Positions 20,173 to 32,925 of a DNA stretch of 64,000 nt are shown one piece after another. Origin of the DNA: Hymenoscyphus infarciens. Lineage: Eukaryota > Ascomycota > Leotiomycetes > Helotiales > Helotiaceae. The DNA is taken from NCBI GenBank assembly GCA_001414345.1, contig LLCB01000090.1, positions 124,001 through 188,000 on the forward strand. Direction: 5' to 3'. The translations under genes and the position numbers were made by a program. How positions within the stretch are numbered: position 1 is the stretch's first letter; each line of letters begins with the position of its first letter. The notes beneath the pieces were generated by a model, which saw nothing but the letters and a program-made list of their open reading frames with translations, made no database searches and had not been told where the DNA came from.

Positions 20173-21018
20173 GATAATCAAAAATGGCGGTGGACTTTCC
20201 GTTATGAATTCGTTGGCGAGCCTGGTTAGTGAGCTACAAATGGATTGAAGGGATATCATCGGGTTGCCTTTCGCACTGGCTCAGGACTTCACGGCGGTGG
20301 AAGGGGGAAAAGTTTCATCATTACCATTTTCTTTTTTGATGTATTGACTTTGCTTCTACGAAAATTACGAGAGATGACAGAGGAAACGGCCATACTTTGC
20401 GAAACGTTTCTCTTTCATAAACCATACGCGAAGCAAGGATATAGCCCAGCTGGTCTGAATCAAAAATTCCAAAACTACCATGATGGTATACTATGAGGTG
20501 TAGGAATCCTGCCTCGTCAACAATAACAAGTGAAGGAGAGAAATGTTTACAGAGTCCCAACCATGGTAAGTGAACAAGAGCGTCTCAGACCGTAAAAAAC
20601 CTCCCCCACAACAGAAAGCTCCCCACATGTAATACCCCCAAAGCCGAGGTCTCGCAAAGATAGTGGACGATATTAACCATGCAGGCTAAAGCGGATAAAC
20701 CAACCACCCAACAAGGATCTCGATCTCTACCCCAGAGAAACTTGTCAATAAGGCTGTTCTAAGTACTTTATGCTTAATGTAGTGGCTAACCGGATAACAG
20801 GAAATGCAGCCTTTAAGGAGCTAGGATGCATTCAACTCGTCGGGGACGAACAAAATGATTTCTGGCCTCTTGGGCTAAAGTCTCTTCTTGCAGGAGCTCC
20901 GGTCTTTTTTGTGACGATGGACTTTCTTGTGTGGCAAGAAAAAATTTCCTTCTTGGATATTTTATTTGCTCTTAGGATTTGAGAGTTGATGGCTTTGAGG
21001 TGATTTATTTCCTTGACC
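20173..21018. other. Intergenic, promoter side of the GH18 gene
   Basis: No gene-like frame. Contains the 3' region of the repeat gene and the upstream region of the chitinase gene. Confidence 0.45.
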
Positions 21019-22141
21019 ATGGAGCTCCTCCTCGCCTTCCTCTCGCTATTTGCGTTTCTCAGCGCGACTTTGGCATGGCATCCAGACGCGCCAGTTCCCC
21101 ACGAACCAACCCACATTCATCCAAGTCATTCCCATCATGGAATCGAGCCAGCGAGGCTGGTGATGTATGTTCAAACTTTTCAAACGCCATCAAAAGAACC
21201 CTTATCGCTGTTACCACTTCTCGAACGCGAGACAAAAGTCACACACATTATCTTGGCTTCATTGCACTTGCACGATGTGCCAGGAGAGATCAGGTTAAAC
21301 GACCACAAACTCAGCGATCCGTATTGGAGCCAGCTTTGGCTTGAGAAGATGGCATTGCAGCATAGGGGCATCAGAGTGATGGCGTTGCTGGGAGGGGCGG
21401 CGGGAGGGACTTACAAGCGGTTGAATGGAAGTGATGCGTCGGTCAGTGGTTCTCCAACACCAAACTTCCCATCAAAATCAAAGCAACACTCTTCAATTGG
21501 AAAACCTGGCTCATACCTCTCAACAGTTTTATGCCTTTTATAACCCCCTTCTCCGTGTGTTGAGAGAGTACAGTTTCGACGGAATCGATCTCGATATCGA
21601 AGAGGATGTTGATATAAGCACTCCAATTCGCTTGATGACCGCTTTGCGTCGAGATCTGGGACCCGATTTTATCATCACAATGGCACCTCTCGCATCAGCC
21701 CTATCCGACAAACTAGGACAAAACCTCTCCGGATTCTCCTATTTCGACCTCGACATATTTGCAACCATGCCAGGTTCCGATGAAAAACTTGTGTCTTGGT
21801 ATAATGGTCTCTTCTATGGCGGATTTGCACGAGGCCCCCCCTTCTTTGAATCCGTTGTGCGAGCGGGCTGGGACCCGAATAGAGTTGTCATGGTTGTATT
21901 GGATTGTGCTGAGGATGGCCAACCAAATGGTTTTGTGCATATTGAGACTTTGCAGGAGACCATCAAAGATCTGCGAGGTTTGCATCCTAGCCTGGGGGGA
22001 GTCGGTGGTTGGGAATATCATGATGCGGGCATGAGCGATTGGGATGAATATGAACCATGGAAATGGGTGAAGAAGGTCGGGCATGCATTATTTGATCTAC
22101 CACCCAATCCACCACCAATATCCAAAGACCACGAATTGTAG
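21019..22141 (+). CDS. Secreted GH18 chitinase-like glycoside hydrolase
   Basis: Two exons, 21019-21441 and 21527-22141, give 345 residues. The intron starts GTCAGT and ends CAACAG. The first 22 residues (MELLLAFLSLFAFLSATLAW..) look like a signal peptide, so the ATG at 21019 is preferred. A His-rich linker follows. The GH18 barrel signature DGIDLDIEE is at residues 159-167, with Glu166 as catalytic acid and Asp162/Asp164 as the supporting acidic residues. The upstream strand (VMALLGGAAGG) also fits. The enzyme should hydrolyse beta-1,4-N-acetylglucosamine chains by the substrate-assisted mechanism, either in fungal wall turnover or on other organisms' chitin. There is no separate chitin-binding module. 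A wall role fits the CBM18-glyoxal oxidase 9 kb away. Confidence 0.9.
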
Positions 22142-22981
22142 TTTCTCTATGTTGTCGTTTCTTTTTCACGGCTGTCGGAATGCCTTTTCGAGGACAGGCG
22201 AAGGGAGGCAGTAGCGTGGGAGGGGCACATGGAGGTTGTGACAAAACGAGACTCTATAGGTAGAGATTGTCAATGAATAGCTTTGGGCTCAAGTGAGGAA
22301 GATGGTCTGAAGCTCAACATACTCACTGTGCCTTCCAGGTTCGCTCTTCTGACAAGCGATGGAAACAGAGGACATTCAGAAATCTTTCTGAATGTCCATT
22401 GTTTTCTGTCTCCTGGGTTCTATGGAAAACGACCTTTGATGCGATGTGTATCACTTCAGCGACTCGTTGATTCGAGAATTTCGAATAACCAAAGGGGCCT
22501 CTTTGAAATCGAGAAACCTACCCGAAATAGGATCAGGCGTGCCCCCTCTGGCTAATTGTATCGATTTCTGCATGCTAGTCATGCCAGTCCCCAGAACTGT
22601 CAGTTATCACTTCTGGAGAAGTCTTTGCCGGACGGCGTACCCATGTCGGCTTCTCCGGACATCAACATCCCATTGAGGATATATACCCGACCATCGGAGC
22701 GATTCCATTTGCACAGCACCCCAGTCTCCCAAGTGGGACGCAATCACGATCCATTTACACTTCCCGCCTTCCAAGGTTGCATTTGAAGATCCGATGGCTA
22801 CCACCGTCGCGGCTCTTCTTTCATTGTGATCGATTCCTCCTCCACTGCCGCCGTAAAGCATGTGGCCTCTCAACCTCTTTCTGGACAGACATCAACATTG
22901 CTACAAACGGAAAAGATCATACAGTACCGTTTTTGAGTCTATCTGTATCCACGGGGTTCTTCCAATCAACCAGTCATTGAT
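22142..22981. other. Intergenic between GH18 and Zn2Cys6 genes
   Basis: 840 bp. Holds a perfect 13-bp inverted repeat at 22370-22397. No coding signal. Confidence 0.5.
22370..22397. repeat. Perfect 13-bp inverted repeat, 2-bp spacer
   Basis: GGACATTCAGAAA (22370-22382), spacer TC, then its exact reverse complement (22385-22397). Partly matching sequence continues outward (GGAAACAG and CTGTCTCC sides). It could form a hairpin in RNA from the GH18 transcript or be a dimer binding site for a regulator. Confidence 0.85.
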
Positions 22982-25230
22982 ATGGCAGAGCACCATTCCG
23001 ATTTCGAACCAGTAATTGTGCTGAGAGGAGGACAACAAGAGCAAGAGAGACTACGAGGCCGAGAGTCACGAGGCGATGGACCACCGCTCCAACTTTCAAC
23101 TTCACATTCCTATAGATCCAGCTACCTCAACACGCCCAATTCAGCTGTCTTTCATACCTCAGCTTGGCTCACCCCTCATTCTGGAAGCGCTTACGATGCC
23201 TACGAGACACGAAACCAATGGTCACATGATGGACCATCTAGTCTTGAGACAACTCCTTACCAAGACCTTTCTCCGGTGATGAAGAATATATATATAGGTT
23301 CCGAGCAGTTCAACAATGCCGCAGCCTACTACTCGCCACCACCAGAGAATACAGACGCCCAAGCACAGATGCAATCAATCAACCAGTTTGTAGCAGAATA
23401 CCCACCTTACTACTCTCAGGTACACAGTATTCCAAACCACTCTGCCCATAGTCAGATACCTCTTCAAGTGGCCCCTTCATACAGTCCTCTCACGGGCTAC
23501 GAGCCTACGTTCAACTCAGAATTACATCAAAATAATTCTCCAGTCTGGCCCGTGCACATACCCCAGAACCAACCTCTGGAGTATGATATACCCGCTGGCC
23601 TATCGCCAGATACACCCTCATCAAATTCACAGATACACTGGCCGACTGAGCCTCAAATATCGCCTCAATCTCTGGGTCTTTCAACCCTTCCAGTGGCACC
23701 TCCTAAGAGAAAAAGAGCAAGCCCAGATCCGGCTCCGCCAAAACGCAGTCGTGCAAATGACCCCCAGAAGAGCCTTTCGGAATTTGTGGTTGTTTTTGAG
23801 AATGCTCCTGGTGCCTTGTCTACCGTGAAACACAGAAGAAAATTAGATGCTCCCGTGAGAAAAGCAGCGAGGGATGTCCGAAAGGCTGGAGCTTGCCACC
23901 AATGCCGATTCAGGAAAAGAACCGTAAGTACCTCTAAGTTCGTGGCGCTTCATGGTTGCTAATAAAATCGGCAGTGCTCCACCGGAACACCCTGCATGTC
24001 CTGCCTGAAAAATGGCAATGGTCTTCATGAAGTCAAGTGCCAGAGGGAGAGTCCGTTTGTGGGGAAGCTTATGCACCAATGTAAGAACTTAATATTCCGG
24101 GGAAGGGTGATGCTGACTGAATTAAAAAGATTTTGAATTCTCATCGACAAAGCGAATTGTTTGTTTTGAAGTCAATATTCCACTCGACTTGATCGACGAC
24201 AGCAATCGGGAAGTGTTGACTATTGACGGAATAGGTCGCGTTTCTCACACGATCAAAATCCACGCCGGAAGGAAACTTTTAAGTCGCCTTGGCCGTCAAG
24301 AGCGAGATGCTATCATACAAACTTCGAATTCGGGCCCGGAAGCCGTTCCTAAAGAGGATGTCGAAGTTGTCCTTCTTGGCAATCATAAAAGGCTAGGCCA
24401 GCAAATCGAACAATGGGCCGTAGAATACACCTCGAAATTTGTTCATGCTGCTGGGCCCGCTTTCTACTCTACCACCATGGCCCAAATTCTGGGGACCGCC
24501 TACGTAAAAAAGGAATTACCCGAGGTACGTCGTTCCTATCCTTGCTAAAACCAACTACTTACATCTTTAGTCTAAACTCGTCGCAACGATGCTTCGTGTG
24601 GCCTCTTTGGCTTTTGTGCTTCGTGCTGGAGTGAAATTTTCCAGTACCACGAATATCAATTCAAACTTTCGGACTGTTCAGGCAAGAGTCGATACAATAC
24701 TTTACGAACGACTTCAAACTGCAGAAATGGAGCTATTCCAAATGCTCCAGCGTTTGATTTTCAGAACTGCCGGGTGCTTAACGAGAGAGCAGATTTTCCC
24801 GGTCGCTTTAGTACTCTGGCAACTCATTCGTATTGTATCTCTTAGTTCTAGTCATCTGTCGAATATTGCGAAAAAGTTTCAAAGTAAAGGTAAGAATGCA
24901 TTGCCATGTTTTTCAAAAGGGTTTGCCTGCTAACTAGTTTTGCTATCAGCCCATGGACAGGCCGACTATCAATTCATGAGCCTTCGATTACTTCTTTCTA
25001 CCCACATGGCTCTTTTTCGATCCAGCAACCCCTTGCTCCTCGAAATGGATGATAAGCACAACCGAGCTCTCGTTGGAGGAGATGATGAATTGATTGATCT
25101 CTGTCTGAAAATGCGAAAAGTTGTTTTGACCTTTCGGGAGAAGGGCTTTCCCGAGATGAAAGGGAGCATCGCTTACAAAAAAGAATACTTCGACATGTTC
25201 AGGAAGGTTTATGCACCTTCCAGGAGCTGA
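22982..25230 (+). CDS. Zn2Cys6 transcription factor
   Basis: Five exons: 22982-23923, 23975-24080, 24130-24524, 24571-24889, 24950-25230. They join in frame to 680 residues. The Cys cluster has C305, C308, C315, C321, C324 and C336: C-x2-C-x6-C-x5-C-x2-C-x11-C. This is the fungal binuclear zinc cluster with a longer last spacing than the usual 6-8. It is preceded by a Ser/Pro/Gln/Tyr-rich disordered half with a basic stretch (PPKRKRASP), so the DNA-binding part is central and not N-terminal. An intron splits the cluster after T314. The C-terminal half is helical and may be the regulatory domain. Nuclear regulator; targets unknown. Its position next to GH18 does not prove that it controls that gene. 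Confidence 0.88.
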
Positions 25231-28200
25231 AAAAAATATTTCATGGCAGTCCGTTTACGGGACTTTTTCGTGGTCGATCGCCTACCACGTAACAAGTGGC
25301 AAATGCCGCGCCGCCTCCCAAAAACCCAAAATGAACTCTAGGTGAGAGGTACAAGGCGGTAGGAATATTTTAATCGCCTTTCGTCGCCTGCCAAATCAGT
25401 AGGCAGCTGATTAGGCAGCGAAAGACGACATGAGAATCCACGCGACAGGAAGAGTCGTCAAGTTATTTTTGATACCCTCATTGCCTCCAAAGTTGCAGTG
25501 TAATTGTATCTGTGCGTACCACCAATCTAGGCAGGGTCGAATTCCTATCGGTGCAATGGCTTCCAATCTGTCTGAGTACCTAGTTTCGGCATCATATTAT
25601 TGTTGTATGGAAATTCAGTGGCCCAGGCCCCTCGGCATTTGAAACTTGTATTTTGCTGTCAGCACAATTCAGTACCAGCGGACGGACAAGATGAGGCTCA
25701 TCATTTGGGCTGATAATTCGGTTCCTTAAAAGTTATCGGTAAAATGATCGACGTCGACCGACGCCATTATTTTGGGGGCAAATACAGGCTTTGCAGCCAA
25801 GTTTAACCTAGGGGAGCCCCCCACCTGCATGGTTTCTATCTCCAAAAACAAAACATCAAACCAAAACCCAATCGTATTTTGGAAGGACTACCATTTCAGC
25901 TAGTCCAAACCATATCTCGTTGCCTAAACATGACCTCGGCGAATACCCATTACAACCCACCACATTTTATGGGCTGATTAAGCGAGTGAACCCGGGATCA
26001 TTGTGGACTCTCTCTTGCCTCAGGCAACTTAACAATGTCTACCTTAACCATTAATTTTCGCCCCCGCAAAGTCATTCTATAATCCGTACTCCAAACCATG
26101 AGCAATCCTGCCTATCTCTGTGGGTTTCTCAGAATCCTATTGGTAGACTGTGAAATCTTAAGGATCCAATTGTGTAGGGCTGTAAGGCAGATTGAGATAC
26201 TTGCCGCATTTTGGACCCCCTTAGACGAGAAGTCTATCGGTAAAGGAGAGTCAAGATGGTTGATGTCAAGTTTAGAGTCTTGGCCATCATTTGGTCCTTG
26301 TCTATATCCTAACCTTAACCTGGACTTCAACTGGAGATGTGGTTATTTGCCAAATACAAATACTCAACCAACTCATCTCAGTTCTCTTGCTTCATCATCA
26401 CATTGCAAGCATCACTCCACAGTCCTTTCAAACGTCCACCACTCGAAACCCAAATCACCAATTGCAGATTCATATCTTGAAAAAACACTTTAAGGTATGG
26501 ATTCTGAGCTTTCTTTTGGAATCTTTCGAACTTCCACTAACCATCACGTTCTCCAGCCAACTTTTCGATTTACGCACTTTTTCAAAATGTCTATCTCTCA
26601 ATCACCCTTACTACTTGTGCCGGCTTCGGGTTCCAACCCACCACCGCAACCTCCTCCACAACCAGAAGATCCGTGTATGCTGAAGTGAACAATACATATC
26701 AATCCAAAGACTAACATCCAAACAGACTATGGCCGGAACAAATGAATCTTTTCAACCTTACGAAATTCACGCAGCGTTGACATTTTCGATTTAGCGGCAC
26801 GTCAAGATTTTGCGGGCATACTTGAGGAAAATGGTGTTTGGTGTAGGATAGACTGGCTGGGAACCGGTCGTGGTTTTGGGATCCTGCTTTCTTTTTCTTT
26901 CTCTTGCTCCATTGTCTTTTAACATGAGCACCGGTGGAGCTACCTGTTTGAGACATTCTTCTTCGTTGTTTTAGAAAGCATTTTGTTTTAGAGTTTTGAC
27001 AGCAATGAACAACATTTTCCGAGCGTTTGATTTTGCCGTTGCGATAGTGACTTTGTGACATCGTATGTTCTTACCTAATTTGTGGGCTAGTTCTGGTACG
27101 TATTCCACTTGTTAGTTTGACACTTGCACGTCAAAGCGTATCCGTGTTCCACTTGGATGTTGATCAATACGTCGCGCTTAGTCTGTGATATTCCTTAGCG
27201 AGTAATACCCACAAAGGACCGACTAAAATGCTTAAGCCTCTTCATTTTGGGATTGAGAAAGTTCTCGCGCTTGTTTCCCTAGGCAGCGTTACCGGGACAT
27301 GCTTCCTAGTCTTCTAGTTCTCAGCTCATAGATCGGTATTGGTCATAAATTTACGTCCTACTATCCTTCCACAAAAATCAATAAAAGTAATAGAAGCAAA
27401 AGACCATAAATTGACCCGAAAGCAGACAGTCAAAGCGCCCAATATTTCCTTCCTTCGGAACTACCGAAAGAAACCACCGGGTAAGTTTCTATGGTTAGCT
27501 TGAGAATTAAGATTTTAGGATTCTCATTTCATTGGAGCCAAGCCAGTTTGAGGCGTCATACATGGTCCGCAGTCCAGGTGGTATGTTGATGCGTTGGACG
27601 CGGTTCGCAAATACACATCAGCACTTTAACCTAAATACTGGGTCCTTTCGACCGTCATCATCATCTTCTTCTTGCGTTCTGGGTCTGACAAAAGTCCCCT
27701 TTTCGATGGGTTGTCTGTACGAAGGATTACTGGAGCAGGCTTACACAATTTGTGGGTTAGAAAAGTCCGGATTCCGTGAGTCCCTTGAGTTCTTGGACTG
27801 GTATTTGAAATACAATACCTGTTCGGAAATTTCCTTACTGCGATTTGGAAAGTTTGTATTTACCGATGGGTAAGAATGCTGGGGCCGAAGCAAAGACAGA
27901 ATCTACCGTTGAATGAATCGAAAAATGTGCGTAAGTATTACGATGCCAGGTGTTTGATTGAATGTACCGTGATGACACTGATCCCAAGGCTCGGTGGCTG
28001 CGGGGGTAATACGCACGACATCTAGTACAGCCACACTTCCAGAATCCTTGGGCTTAGGGTGGTCAATACCAATCAGGGCATAGCAACAAATCTTTCTCAA
28101 TACTGAATTTGCATTTTTGATTGTTTGAATCCATTACAGAACTGTGACGGCCGCGTGGTAAAATCTAGCATAACACTATTTCGACAAGTAACGACATGGA

Positions 28201-30876
28201 GTTCTCAATGGTCACCCATTCTGTTACCGACAGTGCGGGAAATAGAAGTAGTTGAGCCCCATTTGACCCCCAATCATTTAATACCGACAACAAGTTCTTG
28301 TAGGGCTATACGAATCCGAATCCTTCTGGGTATTGACAATGGCAGATTGCCAACTGCCGTGACACAACTTCAAAGCTGCCCTTGTGATATGCATTTGGGT
28401 GTTCATCGTCGATAGCTACTCTGGGATTCTCTCAAATCGGTGTCGAATCTAGCACCGAGTGAATTACACCAATCGAATGACCGCATACGGTGATAGGTCT
28501 ATAGGAATGGTGAGTTAGCTGGACGTATCTTGGTACGCTGACCGAGAGTTTCCTGGCTCTTTTAATGAAAAACAAAACATGGAATTTTCGGGAGTCGTGA
28601 CCATCAATACCGAGAACTGCGGTGTCAATGGACCGACGACCAAGTTAGTCGTCTCGCCTAAGCTATGCTCGAAGATCTTGTCCCGTAAAACATTAAAGAC
28701 TTAAGGTGAGAGCTGGTCTTGGTCTTCCAGTTTCTTCTGGGTGGCAGCGGACCGGCAAGCCCTATCGTAAAAGCACGACACCCCACAATAAAAAGTCAGC
28801 TTTGAGGCGTGATGGAGGAGGGAACGGTGATGGAAAGCTTGCCTGCTGCCTATTTTAATTTGGGCTTGTTGATTGGTCAATTAAATGGAGATCTTGTGTG
28901 ACGTTGGGGCAGTGCAGTTTTACTCCTCCAATCATAATTCACAATCCCTCGCGCTTCCATTCCTGTGGCTGTGCTAGCACTCGCGCTTATTATATTGAAT
29001 TAGATCAATTCAATAAGCGCGAAAAGAGGGAAACTAACCTTTCTTCTAGGTACTCCGAATTTATGGGTCCTGGTTCCACGTCCCTGGGCCAAAAGCAGTG
29101 TGTAGGAAGAGAACTTGTCTGTAAGTGAACATAGAAGTCGGTATACAGCCAAAAGTATCAAACCCCGTTGAAATAACATTGGGGATGATCATGTAAGCTG
29201 TTAGAACAGGATTGCTTGTGTCCAGGCAGTCGTATTCATTGACTTTGATAGGTTCCATGTCCCCGTATTGTCTGAGTTTAATATGAGAGCTGAAGACTGA
29301 GCCTCGTGATATTTCATGGCGCTTATCAAAATATAACCAGGGCATTGACGAAGACGGAGTTCCTCAAGAGGGGAACAGAATTGATTGCAAGAACCGTCTT
29401 CAACTCTACTGGTCCTCTCGTAACCCTCTGAAGAAGGAAGTTACCGCGTGGCAAATCTTGAAAATGATCTGCTATCAAAGAGAAGTCTGCTATGAGAGGT
29501 GAGCTCGTAAGAAATGAAGAAATGATGAAGGGAAAGGAATCATGAACCCCGCAACATGACGAAAGTGGTTAAAATCCCAGAGATTCATAGCTAGGCTACC
29601 AGTTCTTGTTCGCTTTCATCTTGAAACGACCTTCCACAAATATCTGCGGCAATACGAAGCAAGGCAGACTTGACTTCAAGACAATTTGGGAATAAATCAT
29701 GCTCCTTCATCATGGTGAAACAAAAAGAGACCGAGATTATCTCCAACAAAATGTTCCTTTTTTGGATAGCTGAAACAAATAAAAAGCATAAGTTTGTAAA
29801 AATATGCAAAGAAATTGAACCTCACAACCTCAGCTTGGACTTGAAACACCCCTCTGGGCTTTAACTGGAATTCCTCTGAAACTAAAAGAAAGTCGAGACA
29901 AGCTTCAAGGTATGTTTCCTCTTTGCAGACAACTATAGCAATACGAAGCGCGTAAAGAGAGAAAGAAGGCAAAAATAACTTCAAATTGAATTTGAAACAC
30001 TCAAACCCCCACGTTTATTTGAAAATGGGTTGAAACGAGAAAGATCCTGACGTTGACAATTTGCAGCTCCCCGGAATTCTATTGAGATGATGAGATACGG
30101 GAGAGGTCTTTTGGCTGGCCACGTTGGCTGCTATGAAATGTTGTCTCCCCCAATCTATTACCCCCTTGTATTTGAATGCTAGACGGTGGGTTGTTTTAGT
30201 CACTGTGCAACCATTCTCCGTCCTTCATATTAGCTTTTATGCCTGCGTTTCGCGATTCAAGGAGATGTTAAAATAGGCGACAGCAGGTTTGGTGAGATGA
30301 TTCATGATTTTTCGCGGGCCTGGCGGGAGATTAGGGAGCGATACACAGTGGCCCGTTTGGCAAAGGTATTGTGCTGTGACTCTGGTTCAATTAGTATATC
30401 GAGGTGGGGTGGTGTTGTTGAGGCAATTCTGAACAGTGGTTTATGCCTCAGGCAACTTGACGCTCACCGCCTCACCGCTCGCCTCATTGCGTAGTTACGA
30501 TAATACGATAAATCATCTATGTAGGACTGACTCCCCTCATGAATCCCCTGACCCACCTCTCGCTCCTTCGACTCTTAATCTTCCCGAGGTCGACCCTCCA
30601 CTCTGGCACTCTCTACCTAGTCCAGGTTGACCTCTTGACCCCTCGACCATGACGGGAGACGTCGAACAAACTTGAGGTCGCTGCTTCCTTAATATTTCCA
30701 CAATCGCATTCCCCTCAAGTCTCACGGAATAAATATTGACGAAGAAAAGCTTCTTTGCAAGATAGAGCTCAGTTTGAACAACTGCTATTTGTATATACAA
30801 TTTCAATCCTTTCCTTAAATTTTATTACACCATTTTCCTCAAATCCTTTAGCATTTGTCTCCCATGGGCTCGTATT
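25231..30876. other. 5.6-kb gene-poor region
   Basis: Longest gene-free stretch of the island. Scattered frames up to about 130 codons (26098-26493, 27532-27873, 28125-28415) have no recognisable domain, and their edges show no good start or splice context. A palindrome lies at 28982-29022. May hold non-coding RNAs or old decayed sequence. I see no repeat structure that marks a transposon. Confidence 0.45.
28982..29022. repeat. Imperfect palindrome CGCGCTTATT..AATAAGCGCG
   Basis: Arms CGCGCTTATT and AATAAGCGCG are exact reverse complements, with GAATT/AATTC near the centre and a 5-nt bulge on the left side. Could form a stem-loop. Confidence 0.7.
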
Positions 30877-31945
30877 CTACAATCCAAACCAAGCAAGGTC
30901 AATATCCTCGTGAATTGGCACAGTATGTCCAACACCTTGTCCCGAATAGCCAACCAATTGCGTTCCGTCACCATAGACACTTTGCGTGTAGCTCGATTGT
31001 GGAGTGTTAGCATTTGTTTTTGTTAGAGAAATGCCAAAGACGTTGGACCATTGCTTCAATGCTTCCTGGTAATTTGGATAGCCAAGTGTGTTATCCGCGG
31101 TTCCATGCCAGCTGTGTAGATGATATGTTAGTTATCCACCAGAGAGATGGCATCTTGAAAGACTTACATCAACATTTTGGGACGAGTTCCATTGTACCCC
31201 GGGTAGTAACTGCGGGTGAGATCACCCCATTGTTGGGCGGTCTTGACGGATTTCCCATTTGCACAATCGTTGTTCCATCCTGGTGTAGCCATGCCAGCAG
31301 TGGCGGAAGCAACATAGAAGCATCCGTCGGGGACACCTGAGTAGGAGGATCCCGCCTTGAAGACGTCTGGATATGCTCCAGCCAACACGTTTGTCATCAT
31401 TGCCCCTGAACTGCTTCCCGTGGCGAAGACTTTATCTCTGTCTCCTCCGTAGTTGGTAACGGCGTAGTCGACCATGTTGACAATTGTTTTCGAATCTCCA
31501 CCCGCATCGTGGGTCAAAGATGTCTTGGAAGCCACATCCTACCAATATATCAGCATATATTTTATTCGGTCGTGAAAGAGTAAGAGAATGAAATCTTCTC
31601 CCAGCTCTCTGAACCTGGAACTCAGAAAAGGGAACAAAGAAATGGGTTAGTTACCCAACAACCACCGCTTGAAGGAGACTGAGGATAGATGACGATGAAC
31701 CCTTTGGTATCTGCAAGAGTCGCATACTTAGAGCCCGTGAAGTATGCATTCGCTGTCCCCGTGCAGTAGTGGATTGCAACGATGATTGGGGCCGGCGTTA
31801 ATTTCTTGGTTGGCACGTAAATGTACATGCCAGCATTTGTTGGGCCAGCTTTGAAGGCCGAGACTTTCTGGAGTTGACCCTGTGCGGCATCTGCAATTCG
31901 TCCCAGCACGAGGGCTGTCGCGAGCAAAGTTGATGTGAGATACAT
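30877..31945 (-). CDS. Secreted CE1 carbohydrate esterase (acetylxylan/feruloyl esterase type)
   Basis: Minus-strand exons 31655-31945, 31168-31538 and 30877-31111 give 298 residues. A signal peptide (MYLTSTLLATALVLGRIADA) leads a PHB-depolymerase-like alpha/beta hydrolase. The catalytic triad is visible: Ser140 in GSSSG (138-142), Asp227 in WHGTAD and His283 in GVGHTVP. The paired Cys in SSGGCW and the PDGCFYVAS stretch are typical of fungal family 1 esterases that remove acetyl or feruloyl groups from xylan. There is no cellulose-binding module. Donors are GTAACT and GTAAGT. A TATA-like box lies 75 bp upstream. It likely works in plant cell wall breakdown. The choice between acetylxylan and feruloyl esterase cannot be made from sequence alone. 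Confidence 0.9.
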
Positions 31946-32925
31946 GTTGACGGGCTACTGACGGGTATTGATCTTGGAATCAGAGGAAGCGGTACCCAGA
32001 AAACTACAATACGGGAGGAATTTAATATATACCCCTCCGGAAGAACAAATTCTGGAGTGGCGACCTACTTGACTTGCCTCCTTCTGTCCGACATCTCAAA
32101 TTCTAAGAGCTCGATATATTTCGATGGACAATATTACAGGCAAAGATCTGCCGGACGGGGAGAGCTTGTGGGGAAATACCCGAAGGCAACGGCATGAACA
32201 TATACTTGTCGTGGTAACGAAGCACCACATGATGGAGACAATATAAAAGGAAATTTCATATATTCGCGAATACATCAAAAGCCTTGGGGTTTTCATATTA
32301 AGCGATGGTCTTCAGGGGCGCATGATTTTTGCATCCAAGCGGATGATTGGTTCCAACAGCAGCCAAAAAAGCTTGTGTATCTTACGTCTGAAAAACTAAA
32401 AGAGAAACTACTACGCCAATTTAGAATCTTAATTTAATATATTCTATGTTTCCATGTTTCAGCCTGTTCTCCATGGGACCACCAGTGTGGGGTTTTTCTT
32501 GGCATCACGAGGCTCGGTTTGAATACAGCCTCTATTCATCTATTCTCTCACCGTTTGTTGAACACCATCTTGCCCTTGGTACTACATTACCTCGCAGGTT
32601 TTACATTGTGGATTGAACGGCGCAAATTCAAACATGGCATAAACCCTCAAACGAACCACCCTTTTTAATCTTTCAAGATTTGCGTTTCTGCGTGGGTACA
32701 CTCTCCTCTCCATGCCATCTCCTCGGCTCCAAATTGTTTAGGCACTGGGTCCATAGTTTATCCGCTTCCGGCTTCAAGTCCCCCCGCATTCTTTTTGACC
32801 TCCATCTGAAGTGAATGACTTCACAGGCTGGCGGACGCTTTTTGACAGCAGTGAGCAGTGGTTCTCTTGGCGGGCGAGTTGTATACCCGGAGGCTTTGGG
32901 ACATGTCATCTCAGAGTCGCTATTT
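31946..32925. other. Intergenic between CE1 and GT25 genes
   Basis: About 980 bp. Contains the CE1 promoter with its TATA-like box and the 3' side of the GT25 gene. No coding signal. Confidence 0.5.
32022..32031 (-). promoter_or_regulatory. TATA-like box of the CE1 esterase gene
   Basis: The minus strand reads TATATATTAA here, 75 bp before the ATG. Spacing and sequence suit a fungal core promoter. Confidence 0.5.
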
